Shown: positions 1 to 6,399, counted from the first letter of the stretch. The stretch: 6,910 bases of DNA from Campylobacteraceae bacterium (GCA_027002755.1 JALWZI010000097.1:1-6910); one strand, 5' to 3'. The notes: generated from the letters alone by a model not told the origin. Numbers and translations: made by a program.

Positions 1-1211
1 TTACCAACCTGGATGCCCCCAACCTGGTGATCGTCGATGCCTCCATGCCCGTCGTCATCCGCGAGGGAGGGAAGCAGTGGGACAAAAACGGCGACGCCCG
101 TGAAACCCTGGCGGTCATTCCCGACAGTAGCTACGGACGCTTCTACGAAGCGATGATGGAGGATTGTAAGAAGAACGGTCAGTTCGACGTGACCACCATG
201 GGGCGGGTCTCCAACGTGGGGCTGATGGCCAAAAAGGCCGAAGAGTACGGTTCCCACCCCACCACCTTCGAAGTGGCCGAAGACGGCGTCATGGAGGTGG
301 TCAGCGAGAGCGGCGAAGTGCTGATGAAGCACGAAGTGGAAAAAGGCGACATCTGGCGTCTGGTCCGTGCCAAAGATGTGGCGATCCGTGACTGGGTCCG
401 CCTGGCCGTGGAGCGCGCCCGCATCGAGGGAGTCCCCGCTGTCTTCTGGCTGGACGAAAACCGTGCTCACGATGCCAACATGATCAAACTGGTGGAGAAA
501 TATCTCAAAGAGCACGACACCACCGGTCTGGAGCTGCCCATCATGGATGTGACCGCGGCGACCAACTACACCAACGAGCGTGTCCGTGCCGGGCTGGATA
601 CCATCTCTGTCACCGGAAATGTTCTGCGGGATTACCTGACCGACATGTATCCGATCCTGGAGCTGGGAACGTCGGCCAAGATGCTCTCCATTGTTCCTCT
701 GCTGGCCGGCGGCGGGCTTTTCGAGACCGGAGCCGGCGGATCGGCTCCCAAACATGTGGAGCAGTTCCTCAAGGAAGGGCACCTGCGCTGGGACAGCCTG
801 GGTGAGTTCCTGGCCCTGGCCGAATCCCTGCGGATGGAGTATATGAAACACGAGGATGAGAAGATCGGTGTGATGGCCGATACCCTGGACAAAGCCAACG
901 AAGGCTATCTGGGCAACGACAAGGCTCCCAGCCGCAAATGCTGCGAACCCGACAACAAAGCGAGCCACTACTGGCTGGCCCGCTACTGGGCGGAGGCGCT
1001 GAGTACCCAGACCGTGGACAAGGAGCTGGCGGAGACCTTCACTCCCGTCGCCGATGCCCTGGCCAAAAACGAAGAGAAGATCCTGGAGGAGCTGCTGTCC
1101 TCCGAAGGAAGCCCCAAGGATATCGGCGGATACTACGATCCCGACGATGCCCGGGCCGAAGCGGCCATGCGTCCCAGTCAGACCTTCAACGAGATCATCG
1201 ACCGGATCTGA
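1..1211 (+). CDS. icd: Isocitrate dehydrogenase, NADP-dependent, monomeric type (5' end outside window)
   Basis: Interconverts isocitrate and 2-oxoglutarate + CO2 with NADP(H) in the cytoplasm; in autotrophs with a reductive citric acid cycle it can run as a carboxylase. About 402 codons are present; the reading frame is open to the window edge, so the first in-frame GTG (27) is not the start. Counting residues from that GTG, the C-terminal half aligns without gaps to the numbering of the Azotobacter vinelandii monomeric enzyme (offset 346). The metal and isocitrate residues D350, Y420, R547, D548 and D552 fall on D4, Y74 and the RDYLTD motif at 201-206. The NADP 2'-phosphate residues H589, R600 and R649 fall on H243, R254 and R303. 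NADP rather than NAD specificity is therefore likely. The implied full length of about 740 residues matches the family. The substrate residues of the N-terminal half lie outside the window. The stop is TGA at 1209-1211. No frameshift is seen. Confidence 0.96.
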   Translation, partial: TNLDAPNLVIVDASMPVVIREGGKQWDKNGDARETLAVIPDSSYGRFYEAMMEDCKKNGQFDVTTMGRVSNVGLMAKKAEEYGSHPTTFEVAEDGVMEVVSESGEVLMKHEVEKGDIWRLVRAKDVAIRDWVRLAVERARIEGVPAVFWLDENRAHDANMIKLVEKYLKEHDTTGLELPIMDVTAATNYTNERVRAGLDTISVTGNVLRDYLTDMYPILELGTSAKMLSIVPLLAGGGLFETGAGGSAPKHVEQFLKEGHLRWDSLGEFLALAESLRMEYMKHEDEKIGVMADTLDKANEGYLGNDKAPSRKCCEPDNKASHYWLARYWAEALSTQTVDKELAETFTPVADALAKNEEKILEELLSSEGSPKDIGGYYDPDDARAEAAMRPSQTFNEIIDRI

Positions 1212-1235
1212 GACAGAGTCCCGGGCCATTCGGGT

Positions 1236-1290
1236 TTTGCTCCGATGACCCGGAGCGAATGACGGTATCAGAGCGTGCCGTCACACAATT
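1236..1290 (+). terminator. Two tandem hairpins after icd, candidate terminator
   Basis: The first hairpin pairs GCTCCG (1239-1244) with CGGAGC (1251-1256) around a 6-nt loop and can be lengthened by three pairs, one of them G-U. The second pairs TGACGG (1260-1265) with CCGTCA (1278-1283); inner pairs including two G-U extend it to about 9 bp. It is followed by CACAATTTT, a short T run. The second hairpin with its T run looks like a weak intrinsic terminator that would separate icd from mdh. The T run is short, so partial read-through is possible. Confidence 0.45.
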
Positions 1291-1323
1291 TTCGGCCTCT
1301 CCGGAACACCGCTGAAGGCAAAG

Positions 1324-1344
1324 CATAATTGAGAATCCGATTCT
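1324..1344 (+). promoter_or_regulatory. Possible mdh promoter with an overlapping palindrome
   Basis: CATAAT (1324-1329) matches the -10 consensus at 5 of 6 positions. Immediately downstream is a perfect inverted repeat, AGAATC-C-GATTCT (1332-1344), which would straddle the expected transcription start. No recognisable -35 box is present, which is usual for Campylobacterota sigma-70 promoters. The position, about 50-65 nt before mdh and after a candidate terminator, fits a promoter and operator. The assignment is an inference from sequence only. Confidence 0.3.
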
Positions 1345-1380
1345 GACTTATGTTTTGCAGCCGGTTCCGGGAGAGTCCAC

Positions 1381-1387
1381 AAAGGAG
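1381..1387 (+). promoter_or_regulatory. Ribosome binding site that sets the mdh start
   Basis: AAAGGAG lies 4 nt before the ATG at 1392. The upstream in-frame ATG at 1350 has no Shine-Dalgarno sequence and would add 14 residues (beginning MFCSRF) unlike the start of the family, so 1392 is chosen. Confidence 0.8.
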
Positions 1388-1391
1388 CGAT

Positions 1392-2375
1392 ATGAGAAAA
1401 CGAGGAAAAAAAGTTACGATCATCGGAGCCGGGAACGTCGGGGCGACCGTCGCCTACTCCCTGGCTATGAAAGGCACCTGCCATGAAGTGATGCTGCGGG
1501 ACCGGGCGCCCGAGATCGCCAAGGGCAAAGCCCTGGATATGTCCCAGGCAGCCAATGCCGCCCGGCAGCATACCCTGGTCTGTGTGGCGGAAAAACCGGA
1601 AGATATGGCGGGGAGTGATGTCGTTGTTATCACCGCCGGTTCCCCCCGCAAGCCCGGAATGAGCCGGGACGATCTGCTCATGATCAACGCCGAGATCACC
1701 AAAGAGGTGGTCAACGACGTCAGAACTCATGCTCCGGACTCCATCATCATCATGGTCTCCAATCCCCTGGATGTCATGACCTATGTGGCCCTCAAAGAGA
1801 GCGGCTTTCCCAAAGAGCGTGTCGTCGGGATGGCCGGGATCCTCGACAGTGCGAGGATGGCCCACTTTATCTTCGAAAAGATCCGTTACGGTGCCGGGCA
1901 GATCCGGGCCTCCGTTATGGGGGGGCACGGCGACGACATGGTCCCTTTGCCCAAGTTTTCCACCGTGGCCGGTGTCCCGCTCACCGATATCCTCAGCGAA
2001 GAGGAGATCATCGATGTGGTGGAGCGGACCAAACATGGCGGTGCCGAGATCGTGGGATACCTCAAGACCGGCTCCGCCTACTACGCTCCGGCCAAAGCTA
2101 CGGCGATCATGGTCGAAGCGATCCTCAAGGATACCAAGCAGATCCACCCCTGCGCCGTCTATCTCGACGGCCATTACGGCTACCGGGATGTGGTCTCCGG
2201 CGTTCCTGTCGCTCTGGGGGCCAACGGCGTGGAGAAGCTCTTCGAAGTGACTCTCACCGAGGGCCAAAAGAAAAAGTTCGCCAAAAGTGTCGCGTCGGTA
2301 CGTAATATGATCAATGTGCTCAAGCGCAATCAGTTCTTCACCAACCCCGAAGACAACATCATCACAGAAGAGTAA
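1392..2375 (+). CDS. mdh: Malate dehydrogenase, LDH-like NAD-dependent type
   Basis: Interconverts malate and oxaloacetate with NAD(H). The protein has 327 residues, slightly above the usual 310-320 for this family. Visible motifs: Rossmann glycine loop GAGNVG at 12-17; acidic residue D37 near the end of the second strand, expected to hold the NAD ribose; the mobile active-site loop at 83-93 with R86 and R92, where arginine rather than glutamine at R86 favours oxaloacetate over pyruvate; NPLD at 124-127; catalytic D152 in ILDSAR with R155; and catalytic H179 in GGHGDD. It is the first gene of a tight mdh-fumA-fumB unit, with its TAA stop overlapping the fumA ribosome binding site. Grouping with fumarase puts the successive oxaloacetate-malate-fumarate steps under joint control. 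The last residues, roughly from 312, form a polar acidic tail. Lactate dehydrogenase is the main alternative and is disfavoured by R86. Confidence 0.95.
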   Translation: MRKRGKKVTIIGAGNVGATVAYSLAMKGTCHEVMLRDRAPEIAKGKALDMSQAANAARQHTLVCVAEKPEDMAGSDVVVITAGSPRKPGMSRDDLLMINAEITKEVVNDVRTHAPDSIIIMVSNPLDVMTYVALKESGFPKERVVGMAGILDSARMAHFIFEKIRYGAGQIRASVMGGHGDDMVPLPKFSTVAGVPLTDILSEEEIIDVVERTKHGGAEIVGYLKTGSAYYAPAKATAIMVEAILKDTKQIHPCAVYLDGHYGYRDVVSGVPVALGANGVEKLFEVTLTEGQKKKFAKSVASVRNMINVLKRNQFFTNPEDNIITEE

Positions 2376-2379
2376 AGGA
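2374..2379 (+). promoter_or_regulatory. fumA ribosome binding site overlapping the mdh stop
   Basis: AAAGGA shares two bases with the TAA stop of mdh (TAAAGGAT at 2373-2380) and lies 5 nt before the fumA ATG. The same TAAAGGAT octamer recurs at the fumA/fumB junction (3234-3241), which suggests translational coupling along the operon. Confidence 0.75.
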
Positions 2380-2384
2380 TACCT

Positions 2385-3236
2385 ATGAGAGAAATAGCCT
2401 ACGACGATCTGGTCAAATCGGTCAAAGCGATGGTGATGCATACCGCCTCCCATCTTCCCGAGGATGCCCTCAAAGCTATCGAGGAGGCCTACGAGAATGA
2501 AAAGAGCGAGGTGGCCAGATCGGTCCTCAAGCAGATCCTGGACAATGCCCATCTGGCCAGCGAAGAGGATCGTCCTCTCTGCCAGGATACGGGTCTGGCG
2601 GTCTACTTCATCAACGTCGGTGAAGAGGTGAAGGTGGTGGGCGGCTCCATTCGCGATGCCATCAACCAGGCCACCGAAGAGGCCTACAAAGAGGGGTATC
2701 TGCGGGCCTCCACCTGTGACTGTTTCGACCGTCACAATCTCAAGGATGAAGTGGGCTACAACCTCCCCGCCGTCATCCACTTTGATATCGTCCCCGGCGA
2801 CAAGATCGAGATCGAGTACGCCGCCAAAGGGGGCGGAAGCGAAAACGTCTCCCGGGCCACGGTTCTGGCCCCTGCCCAGGGCAAAGAGGGGATCAAAAAC
2901 TTCGTCAAGCAGGTCATCAGCGACGCCGGCCCCAACCCCTGTCCTCCGATCATCGTCGGTGTCGGTATCGGCGGGACATTCGAAGTGGCGGCCAAATCCT
3001 CCAAACACGCGCTCTTCCGTGAAGCAGGGACCCCCAACCCCGATGCGGACTTGGATGCTTTCGAGAAGGAGCTCAAAGAGGAGCTCAACAAGCTCGGCAT
3101 CGGCGCCATGGGGATGGGAGGGACCCAGACGGTTCTGGCAGTGCATATCGAGAAGAATCCCTGCCACATCGCTTCGCTGCCTGTCAGCGTCAATGTCCAG
3201 TGCCACAGCTCCCGGCACTCCCATATCACCCTCTAA
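2385..3236 (+). CDS. fumA: Fumarate hydratase class I, alpha (iron-sulfur) subunit
   Basis: Alpha subunit of the oxygen-sensitive two-subunit fumarase, which hydrates fumarate to malate reversibly. The protein has 283 residues, typical of the alpha chain, which corresponds to the N-terminal domain of single-chain class I enzymes. The three expected [4Fe-4S] cluster cysteines are present: C66 in LCQDTG, C186 in NPCPP and C273 in QCHSSRH. Their spacing of 120 and 87 residues closely matches the E. coli tartrate dehydratase alpha subunit TtdA (C71, C190, C277). Other family stretches are GYNLPAVIH (124-132), KGGGSEN (148-154) and GIGGTFE (194-200). Two extra cysteines occur at 111 and 113 (CDCFDRHN). 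The adjacent fumB supplies the second domain. Tartrate dehydratase alpha is a close relative, but the location beside mdh and the other citric acid cycle genes favours fumarase. Confidence 0.92.
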   Translation: MREIAYDDLVKSVKAMVMHTASHLPEDALKAIEEAYENEKSEVARSVLKQILDNAHLASEEDRPLCQDTGLAVYFINVGEEVKVVGGSIRDAINQATEEAYKEGYLRASTCDCFDRHNLKDEVGYNLPAVIHFDIVPGDKIEIEYAAKGGGSENVSRATVLAPAQGKEGIKNFVKQVISDAGPNPCPPIIVGVGIGGTFEVAAKSSKHALFREAGTPNPDADLDAFEKELKEELNKLGIGAMGMGGTQTVLAVHIEKNPCHIASLPVSVNVQCHSSRHSHITL

Positions 3237-3246
3237 AGGATCGACA

Positions 3247-3804
3247 ATGGCTGAATATCATATGACTACACCTCTTACCGATGAAGATGTCAGCAAACTG
3301 GAAGCGGGCGATATCGTCTATCTCAACGGCACGATCTACACCGCCCGGGACGCGGCGCACAAGCGTCTGGTGGATCTGATCGAAAAGGGAGAGCAACTCC
3401 CTTTCGACCTCAAAGGTTCCGTCATCTACTTCGTCGGCCCCACCCCGCCCAAACCGGGTGAACCTATCGGCAGCGCCGGACCCACCACCAGCTACCGGAT
3501 GGACAGCTACTCCCCGATTCTGATCGAGCACGGTCAGAAAGGGATGATCGGCAAAGGTAAGCGCAACGAAGCGGTCAAAGAGGCCTGCAAAAAGCACAAA
3601 GCGGTCTACTTCGGCGCCACCGGCGGTGCCGGTGCCCTCATCGCCAAAGCGATCAAAGAGGCTGAAGTGATCGCCTACCCCGAACTGGGTCCCGAAGCGA
3701 TCCGCAAACTGAAAGTGGAAGAGTTTCCCGTCACCGTCATCAACGACACCCACGGCAACGACCTCTACGAGATGGGCCGGGCCAAATATGAGGTGAAAGA
3801 CTGA
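3247..3804 (+). CDS. fumB: Fumarate hydratase class I, beta subunit
   Basis: Beta subunit of the two-subunit class I fumarase; it forms the swivelling C-terminal domain that binds the substrate carboxylates next to the FumA cluster. The protein has 185 residues. Family motifs: TARDAAHKR (32-40), GPTTSYRMD (78-86), GKGKR (102-106), ATGGAGAL (124-131) and ELGPEAI (146-152). T80 and R84 of the GPTTSYR motif and K103 of GKG correspond to the carboxylate-binding Thr, Arg and Lys of class I fumarases such as the Leishmania enzyme. The start is ATG 3247, 6 nt after AAAGGA (3235-3240), which overlaps the fumA TAA stop; the next in-frame ATG (3262) has no better site. It ends the mdh-fumA-fumB unit: its TGA stop lies within the left arm of a perfect 8-bp hairpin. 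The fumA and fumB symbols follow the two-subunit naming, not the E. coli paralogue names. Confidence 0.92.
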   Translation: MAEYHMTTPLTDEDVSKLEAGDIVYLNGTIYTARDAAHKRLVDLIEKGEQLPFDLKGSVIYFVGPTPPKPGEPIGSAGPTTSYRMDSYSPILIEHGQKGMIGKGKRNEAVKEACKKHKAVYFGATGGAGALIAKAIKEAEVIAYPELGPEAIRKLKVEEFPVTVINDTHGNDLYEMGRAKYEVKD

Positions 3805-3842
3805 GGCGCCTGCGTCGCCTCAGTCCGTCGTTTGTCGTTTGA
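3801..3842 (+). terminator. Hairpin overlapping the fumB stop, candidate terminator
   Basis: CTGAGGCG (3801-3808) pairs perfectly with CGCCTCAG (3816-3823) across a 7-nt loop. The left arm contains the TGA stop of fumB. The downstream stretch is only moderately T-rich (TTTG repeated, 3831-3841), so this may be a weak intrinsic terminator or an mRNA 3'-end stabilising stem. Confidence 0.5.
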
Positions 3843-3862
3843 AAGGGGCGATGCCCTGAAAA

Positions 3863-3956
3863 GGTGAGAAGGTGAGATCGCGCTTTGCGCTGGTGAGAGG
3901 GTGAGAAGATATGATTCACCGACCTTCTCACCGTCTTACCTTCTTACCCTCCCACC
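3863..3956. repeat. Inverted array of 8-nt repeats forming a long imperfect hairpin
   Basis: The left arm holds four GGTGAGA units at 3863, 3871, 3892 and 3900, two pairs each with an 8-nt period. The pairs are separated by a small hairpin GCGC-TTT-GCGC (3880-3890). The right arm holds four tandem octamers of complementary type: TTCTCACC, GTCTTACC, TTCTTACC and CTCCCACC (3925-3956), with another relative, GATTCACC, at 3913-3920. The inner arms 3892-3908 and 3924-3940 pair at 15 of 17 positions plus one G-U around a 15-nt loop. The outer arms 3863-3878 and 3941-3956 pair at 12 of 16 plus one G-U. It resembles an intergenic repeat element; whether it is dispersed in the genome cannot be seen here. 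Confidence 0.8.
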
Positions 3957-3990
3957 AAAAATTCGATTCAATTTTATCACTCAGGAAAAC

Positions 3991-4025
3991 AATTCTCCAT
4001 TCTCCATCCTCAATTCTCCATTCCC
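3991..4025. repeat. Short tandem repeat of ATTCTCC type
   Basis: Consecutive units AATTCTCC (3991), ATTCTCC (3999), ATCCTC (4006), AATTCTCC (4012) and ATTCCC (4020) give a degenerate repeat of 6-8 nt, pyrimidine-rich on the + strand. It lies 35 nt after the inverted octamer array. No coding or promoter role is evident. Confidence 0.75.
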
Positions 4026-4104
4026 TTCAGTGTAGTTTCTAAACACTTTCCTTCTTTCCGGCGTCGAGAGGCTTCTTTTCCTTATTCCTTATAGAAAAAC
4101 AAAC

Positions 4105-4110
4105 TATAAT
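4105..4110 (+). promoter_or_regulatory. sucCD promoter, -10 box
   Basis: A perfect TATAAT sits 28 nt before the sucC start and implies a short leader beginning near 4117. There is no TTGACA-like -35 box at 16-18 nt upstream, in keeping with Campylobacterota sigma-70 promoters, which lack a conserved -35. The fumB hairpin and the repeats upstream support a separate sucCD transcription unit. Confidence 0.65.
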
Positions 4111-4124
4111 AAATGACTTCAAGC

Positions 4125-4132
4125 AAAAGGAG
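4125..4132 (+). promoter_or_regulatory. Ribosome binding site for the GTG start of sucC
   Basis: AAAAGGAG lies 6 nt before GTG 4139. It fixes this non-ATG start, which also gives the conserved family N-terminus [10 protein letters not shown]. Confidence 0.85.
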
Positions 4133-4138
4133 CATACC

Positions 4139-5311
4139 GTGAATATTCATGAGTATCAGGCAAAAGAGATATTCCGTAAGTACAACGTCCCGGTGCCCAA
4201 AGGGAAGGTGGCGTTTACCGTCGACGAGGCGGTGGAAGCCGCCAAAGAGCTGGGAGGTAAGCTCTGGGTGGTCAAGGCCCAGATCCATGCCGGGGGCCGG
4301 GGGCTTGGTGGCGGGGTCAAGCTGGCCAAGAGTCTGGACGAAGTGCGCCATTGGGCGGATGAGATCCTCGGCATGACCCTGGTGACCCATCAGACCGGCC
4401 CTGAGGGAAAGGTGGTCCATAAGGTCTATATCGAAGAGGGGGCCGACATCGCCAAAGAGTACTACCTGGGAATGCTCCTGGACCGTGCGGCGGAGATGCC
4501 GGTGATGATGGCTTCCACCGAAGGGGGAATGGAGATCGAGAAGGTCGCCGCCGAAACGCCCGAGAAGATCGTCAAGGTCACGATCGATCCCACCGTGGGC
4601 TTTCAGGGCTTCCACGGTCGCAAGCTTGCCTTCGGCCTGGGGCTGCCCAAAGAGGAGGTCGGCACCTTCATCAAGTTCGCCTCGGCTCTCTACAAGGCCT
4701 ACATGGACAACGATGCCGAAATGGTGGAGATCAACCCGCTGATCAAGACCGGTGACGGCAAGTTCCTGGCACTGGATGCCAAGATGGGCTTCGACGACAA
4801 TGCCCTCTATCGTCATCCCGATATTGCAGAGATGCGGGATTTGGACGAAGAAGAGCCGACCGAAATGGAGGCGAAGGCCCATGGTCTGAGCTACATCAAG
4901 CTCGATGGCAACGTCGGCTGTATGGTCAACGGTGCTGGACTGGCCATGGCCACCATGGATATCATCAAGCATGAAGGAGGTGAGCCCGCCAACTTCCTGG
5001 ATGTGGGAGGCGGAGCCAATCCCGAGACGGTAGCCAAAGGCTTCGAGATCATTCTCAAAGATCCCAACGTCAAAGCGATCTTCGTCAACATCTTCGGCGG
5101 GATCGTCCGCTGTGACCGGGTAGCCAACGGGATCCTCGAAGCGACCAAGATCACCGACGTCAATGTGCCGGTCATCGTACGCCTCGACGGAACCAATGCC
5201 GCCGAGGCTGCTGAGATCCTCAAAAACGCCAATATCGAAAACATCATCGCCGCGGAGAATCTGGCCGACGGTGCCCGCAAAGCGGTCGCGGCTGCGAAAG
5301 GAGAGCTCTAA
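4139..5311 (+). CDS. sucC: Succinyl-CoA ligase (ADP/GDP-forming), beta subunit
   Basis: Nucleotide- and succinate-binding subunit of succinyl-CoA synthetase, which links succinate + CoA + NTP to succinyl-CoA reversibly. The protein has 390 residues, against 388 in E. coli, and keeps nearly the same numbering. The N-terminal ATP-grasp domain includes the nucleotide loop [10 protein letters not shown] with K46 and the following GGGVK (57-61). The Mg-nucleotide residues N199 (EINP) and D213 (ALDAKM) match E. coli N199 and D213 exactly. The C-terminal flavodoxin-like ligase domain has [11 protein letters not shown] (257-267), [10 protein letters not shown] (288-297) and [13 protein letters not shown] (320-332). 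The lysine of the E. coli GRGKAGG loop is leucine here (L56). Nucleotide preference (ATP or GTP) cannot be decided by eye. The stop TAA shares one base with the ATG of sucD, so the two are probably translationally coupled. Confidence 0.96.
   Translation: MNIHEYQAKEIFRKYNVPVPKGKVAFTVDEAVEAAKELGGKLWVVKAQIHAGGRGLGGGVKLAKSLDEVRHWADEILGMTLVTHQTGPEGKVVHKVYIEEGADIAKEYYLGMLLDRAAEMPVMMASTEGGMEIEKVAAETPEKIVKVTIDPTVGFQGFHGRKLAFGLGLPKEEVGTFIKFASALYKAYMDNDAEMVEINPLIKTGDGKFLALDAKMGFDDNALYRHPDIAEMRDLDEEEPTEMEAKAHGLSYIKLDGNVGCMVNGAGLAMATMDIIKHEGGEPANFLDVGGGANPETVAKGFEIILKDPNVKAIFVNIFGGIVRCDRVANGILEATKITDVNVPVIVRLDGTNAAEAAEILKNANIENIIAAENLADGARKAVAAAKGEL
5297..5305 (+). promoter_or_regulatory. sucD ribosome binding site inside the sucC end
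   Basis: AAAGGAGAG lies within the last codons of sucC; its AGGAG core is 7 nt before ATG 5311. Together with the TAATG overlap it supports coupled translation of the two subunits. Confidence 0.8.
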
Positions 5312-6183
5312 TGTCTATTCTCGTCAACAAGGATACCAAGGTTATCGTTCAGGGATTCACCGGAAAAGAGGGGACCTTCCACGCGTCCCAGTGTATCGAC
5401 TACGGCACGCAGATCGTCGGCGGGGTCACACCCGGCAAGGGCGGCCAGGAGCATCTGGGCCGTCCGGTCTTCAACACCGTGGAAGAGGCGGTGGCGAGTA
5501 CCGGTGCGACGGTGAGCATGATTTTCGTTCCCCCTGCATTTGTGGCTGATGCGGTCATGGAGGCGGCTGACGCCGGTGTCGAGCTGGCGGTCATCATCAC
5601 CGAAGGGGCACCCGTTCGGGATATGATGTATGCCAAAATGTATGCGACCAAAAAAGGGATGAGTACCATCGGACCCAACTGCCCCGGCATCATCACCGCC
5701 GAAGAGTGCAAGATCGGTATCATGCCCGGCAACATCTTCAAAAAGGGTAACGTCGGGCTCATCTCCAAGTCCGGAACTCTCACCTACGAAGCCTCCCATC
5801 AGGTCGTGCAGGAGGGCTACGGGATCACGACGGCTGTCGGGATCGGAGGAGATCCCATCATCGGCCTGAGTTACAAGCAGCTTTTGCCGATGTTCGAAGC
5901 AGATCCCGAGACCGAAGCGATCGTTATGATCGGTGAGATCGGCGGGGACCTGGAGATCCAGGCTGCCGCCTATATCAAGGAGCACATCTCCAAACCCGTC
6001 GTCGCCTTTATCGCCGGTCAAACCGCGCCCAAAGGTAAACGGATGGGGCATGCCGGCGCTATCATCAGCGGCGGTAGCGGTACGGCGGCTGAGAAGATGG
6101 CTGCTCTGGAAGCTGCCGGTGTCAAGGTGGTCGTCTCTCCTGCCGATATCGGCAAGGCGGTCAAAGAGGTCCTCACCAAATAG
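5311..6183 (+). CDS. sucD: Succinyl-CoA ligase, alpha subunit
   Basis: CoA-binding, phosphohistidine-carrying subunit of succinyl-CoA synthetase. The protein has 290 residues, the usual family length. The N-terminal CoA-binding Rossmann domain has [10 protein letters not shown] (15-24), and GPNCPG (121-126) carries the conserved C124. The active-site histidine that becomes phosphorylated is H247 in [10 protein letters not shown], matching E. coli H246 with a one-residue offset. E209 in GEIGG corresponds to the glutamate that stabilises the phosphohistidine. No residue expected for activity is missing. It forms a complex with SucC, encoded directly upstream with a 1-nt overlap. A GC-rich hairpin follows 14 nt after the stop, ending the transcription unit. 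In a reductive cycle the enzyme would make succinyl-CoA for 2-oxoglutarate:ferredoxin oxidoreductase, whose genes are not in this window. Confidence 0.96.
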   Translation: MSILVNKDTKVIVQGFTGKEGTFHASQCIDYGTQIVGGVTPGKGGQEHLGRPVFNTVEEAVASTGATVSMIFVPPAFVADAVMEAADAGVELAVIITEGAPVRDMMYAKMYATKKGMSTIGPNCPGIITAEECKIGIMPGNIFKKGNVGLISKSGTLTYEASHQVVQEGYGITTAVGIGGDPIIGLSYKQLLPMFEADPETEAIVMIGEIGGDLEIQAAAYIKEHISKPVVAFIAGQTAPKGKRMGHAGAIISGGSGTAAEKMAALEAAGVKVVVSPADIGKAVKEVLTK

Positions 6184-6197
6184 TTCTCTCTTTTCTT

Positions 6198-6223
6198 GCA
6201 CCCGGGGTGCCCCGGGTTGTTTC
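6198..6223 (+). terminator. Intrinsic terminator after sucD
   Basis: ACCCGGG (6200-6206) pairs with CCCGGGT (6211-6217) around the tetraloop GTGC, followed by TTGTTTC. A competing smaller hairpin, GCACC-CGG-GGTGC (6198-6210), shares the left arm. The very GC-rich stem followed by T residues at the end of the sucCD unit fits a Rho-independent terminator, although the T run is interrupted by one G. Confidence 0.7.
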
Positions 6224-6305
6224 AGAACTCACCTGAAGTAATTAATAAGTAATTTAAATTAGATAAACTGCCTTTCATCAATTCTGCTGATCCTTCTCAC
6301 CACTA

Positions 6306-6319
6306 ATAATTATAATTAT
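6306..6319. promoter_or_regulatory. Perfect AT palindrome resembling a Fur box
   Basis: ATAATTATAATTAT is a perfect 14-bp palindrome. The 15 bases from 6304 match the Helicobacter pylori Fur consensus TAATAATnATTATTA at 13 of 14 defined positions. In so AT-rich a region such matches arise easily, so a Fur role is only a possibility. Confidence 0.25.
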
Positions 6320-6399
6320 CACTTCTTATTTTTATGTTTCTAAAGGTAACATGAACCTTATATATTTGAAAAAGTGCCTTTTTCTATATTAAATTAATT

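Larger units (their letters stand above)
3805..4138. other. 334-nt spacer between fumB and sucC: repeats and promoter, no gene
   Basis: No credible protein or RNA gene is visible on either strand. From left to right it holds the fumB terminator-like hairpin, an inverted array of GGTGAGA-type octamers (3863-3956), an AT-rich stretch (3957-3990), a 6-8-nt period ATTCTCC repeat (3991-4025), a short inverted repeat AGTGT-N9-ACACT (4029-4047), and the sucC promoter and ribosome binding site. Short open frames through the repeats are low complexity and carry no start signals. Confidence 0.75.

Noticed and set aside
1350..1391. Earlier ATG start for mdh adding 14 residues
   Set aside because: No ribosome binding site upstream and no family-like sequence; AAAGGAG supports 1392.
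1281..3224. 647-codon open frame on the minus strand
   Set aside because: It is exactly in register opposite mdh and fumA, has a low-complexity Gly/Asp/His-rich translation and no family motifs; it is open only because the true genes avoid UUA, CUA and UCA codons.
2656..3246. Extended reading frame upstream of fumB
   Set aside because: The extension runs out of frame through fumA and reads as Ser/Pro/Arg-rich noise; the ribosome binding site and family N-terminus support 3247.
3740..3931. 63-codon minus-strand frame across the end of fumB and the repeat region
   Set aside because: Its translation comes from the octamer repeat and the fumB complement, with no start signal or motif.
3863..3956. 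CRISPR array
   Set aside because: The repeat units are 8 nt with no unique spacers and are arranged in inverted arms, unlike CRISPR repeats.
4029..4047. AGTGT-N9-ACACT inverted repeat as a sucC operator
   Set aside because: Only five paired bases and about 60 bp upstream of the -10 box; too weak to call on its own.
4082..4972. 296-codon minus-strand frame over sucC
   Set aside because: Codon-register shadow of sucC, whose catalytic residues are all intact on the + strand.
5308..6201. 297-codon minus-strand frame over sucD
   Set aside because: Codon-register shadow of sucD; its translation resembles no known family and its start falls in the terminator region.
6250..6261. Perfect palindrome TAATTTAAATTA (and TAAATTAATTTA at 6390-6401) as operators
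   Set aside because: Twelve-base AT-only palindromes are expected by chance in a region of about 23% GC; no further support.
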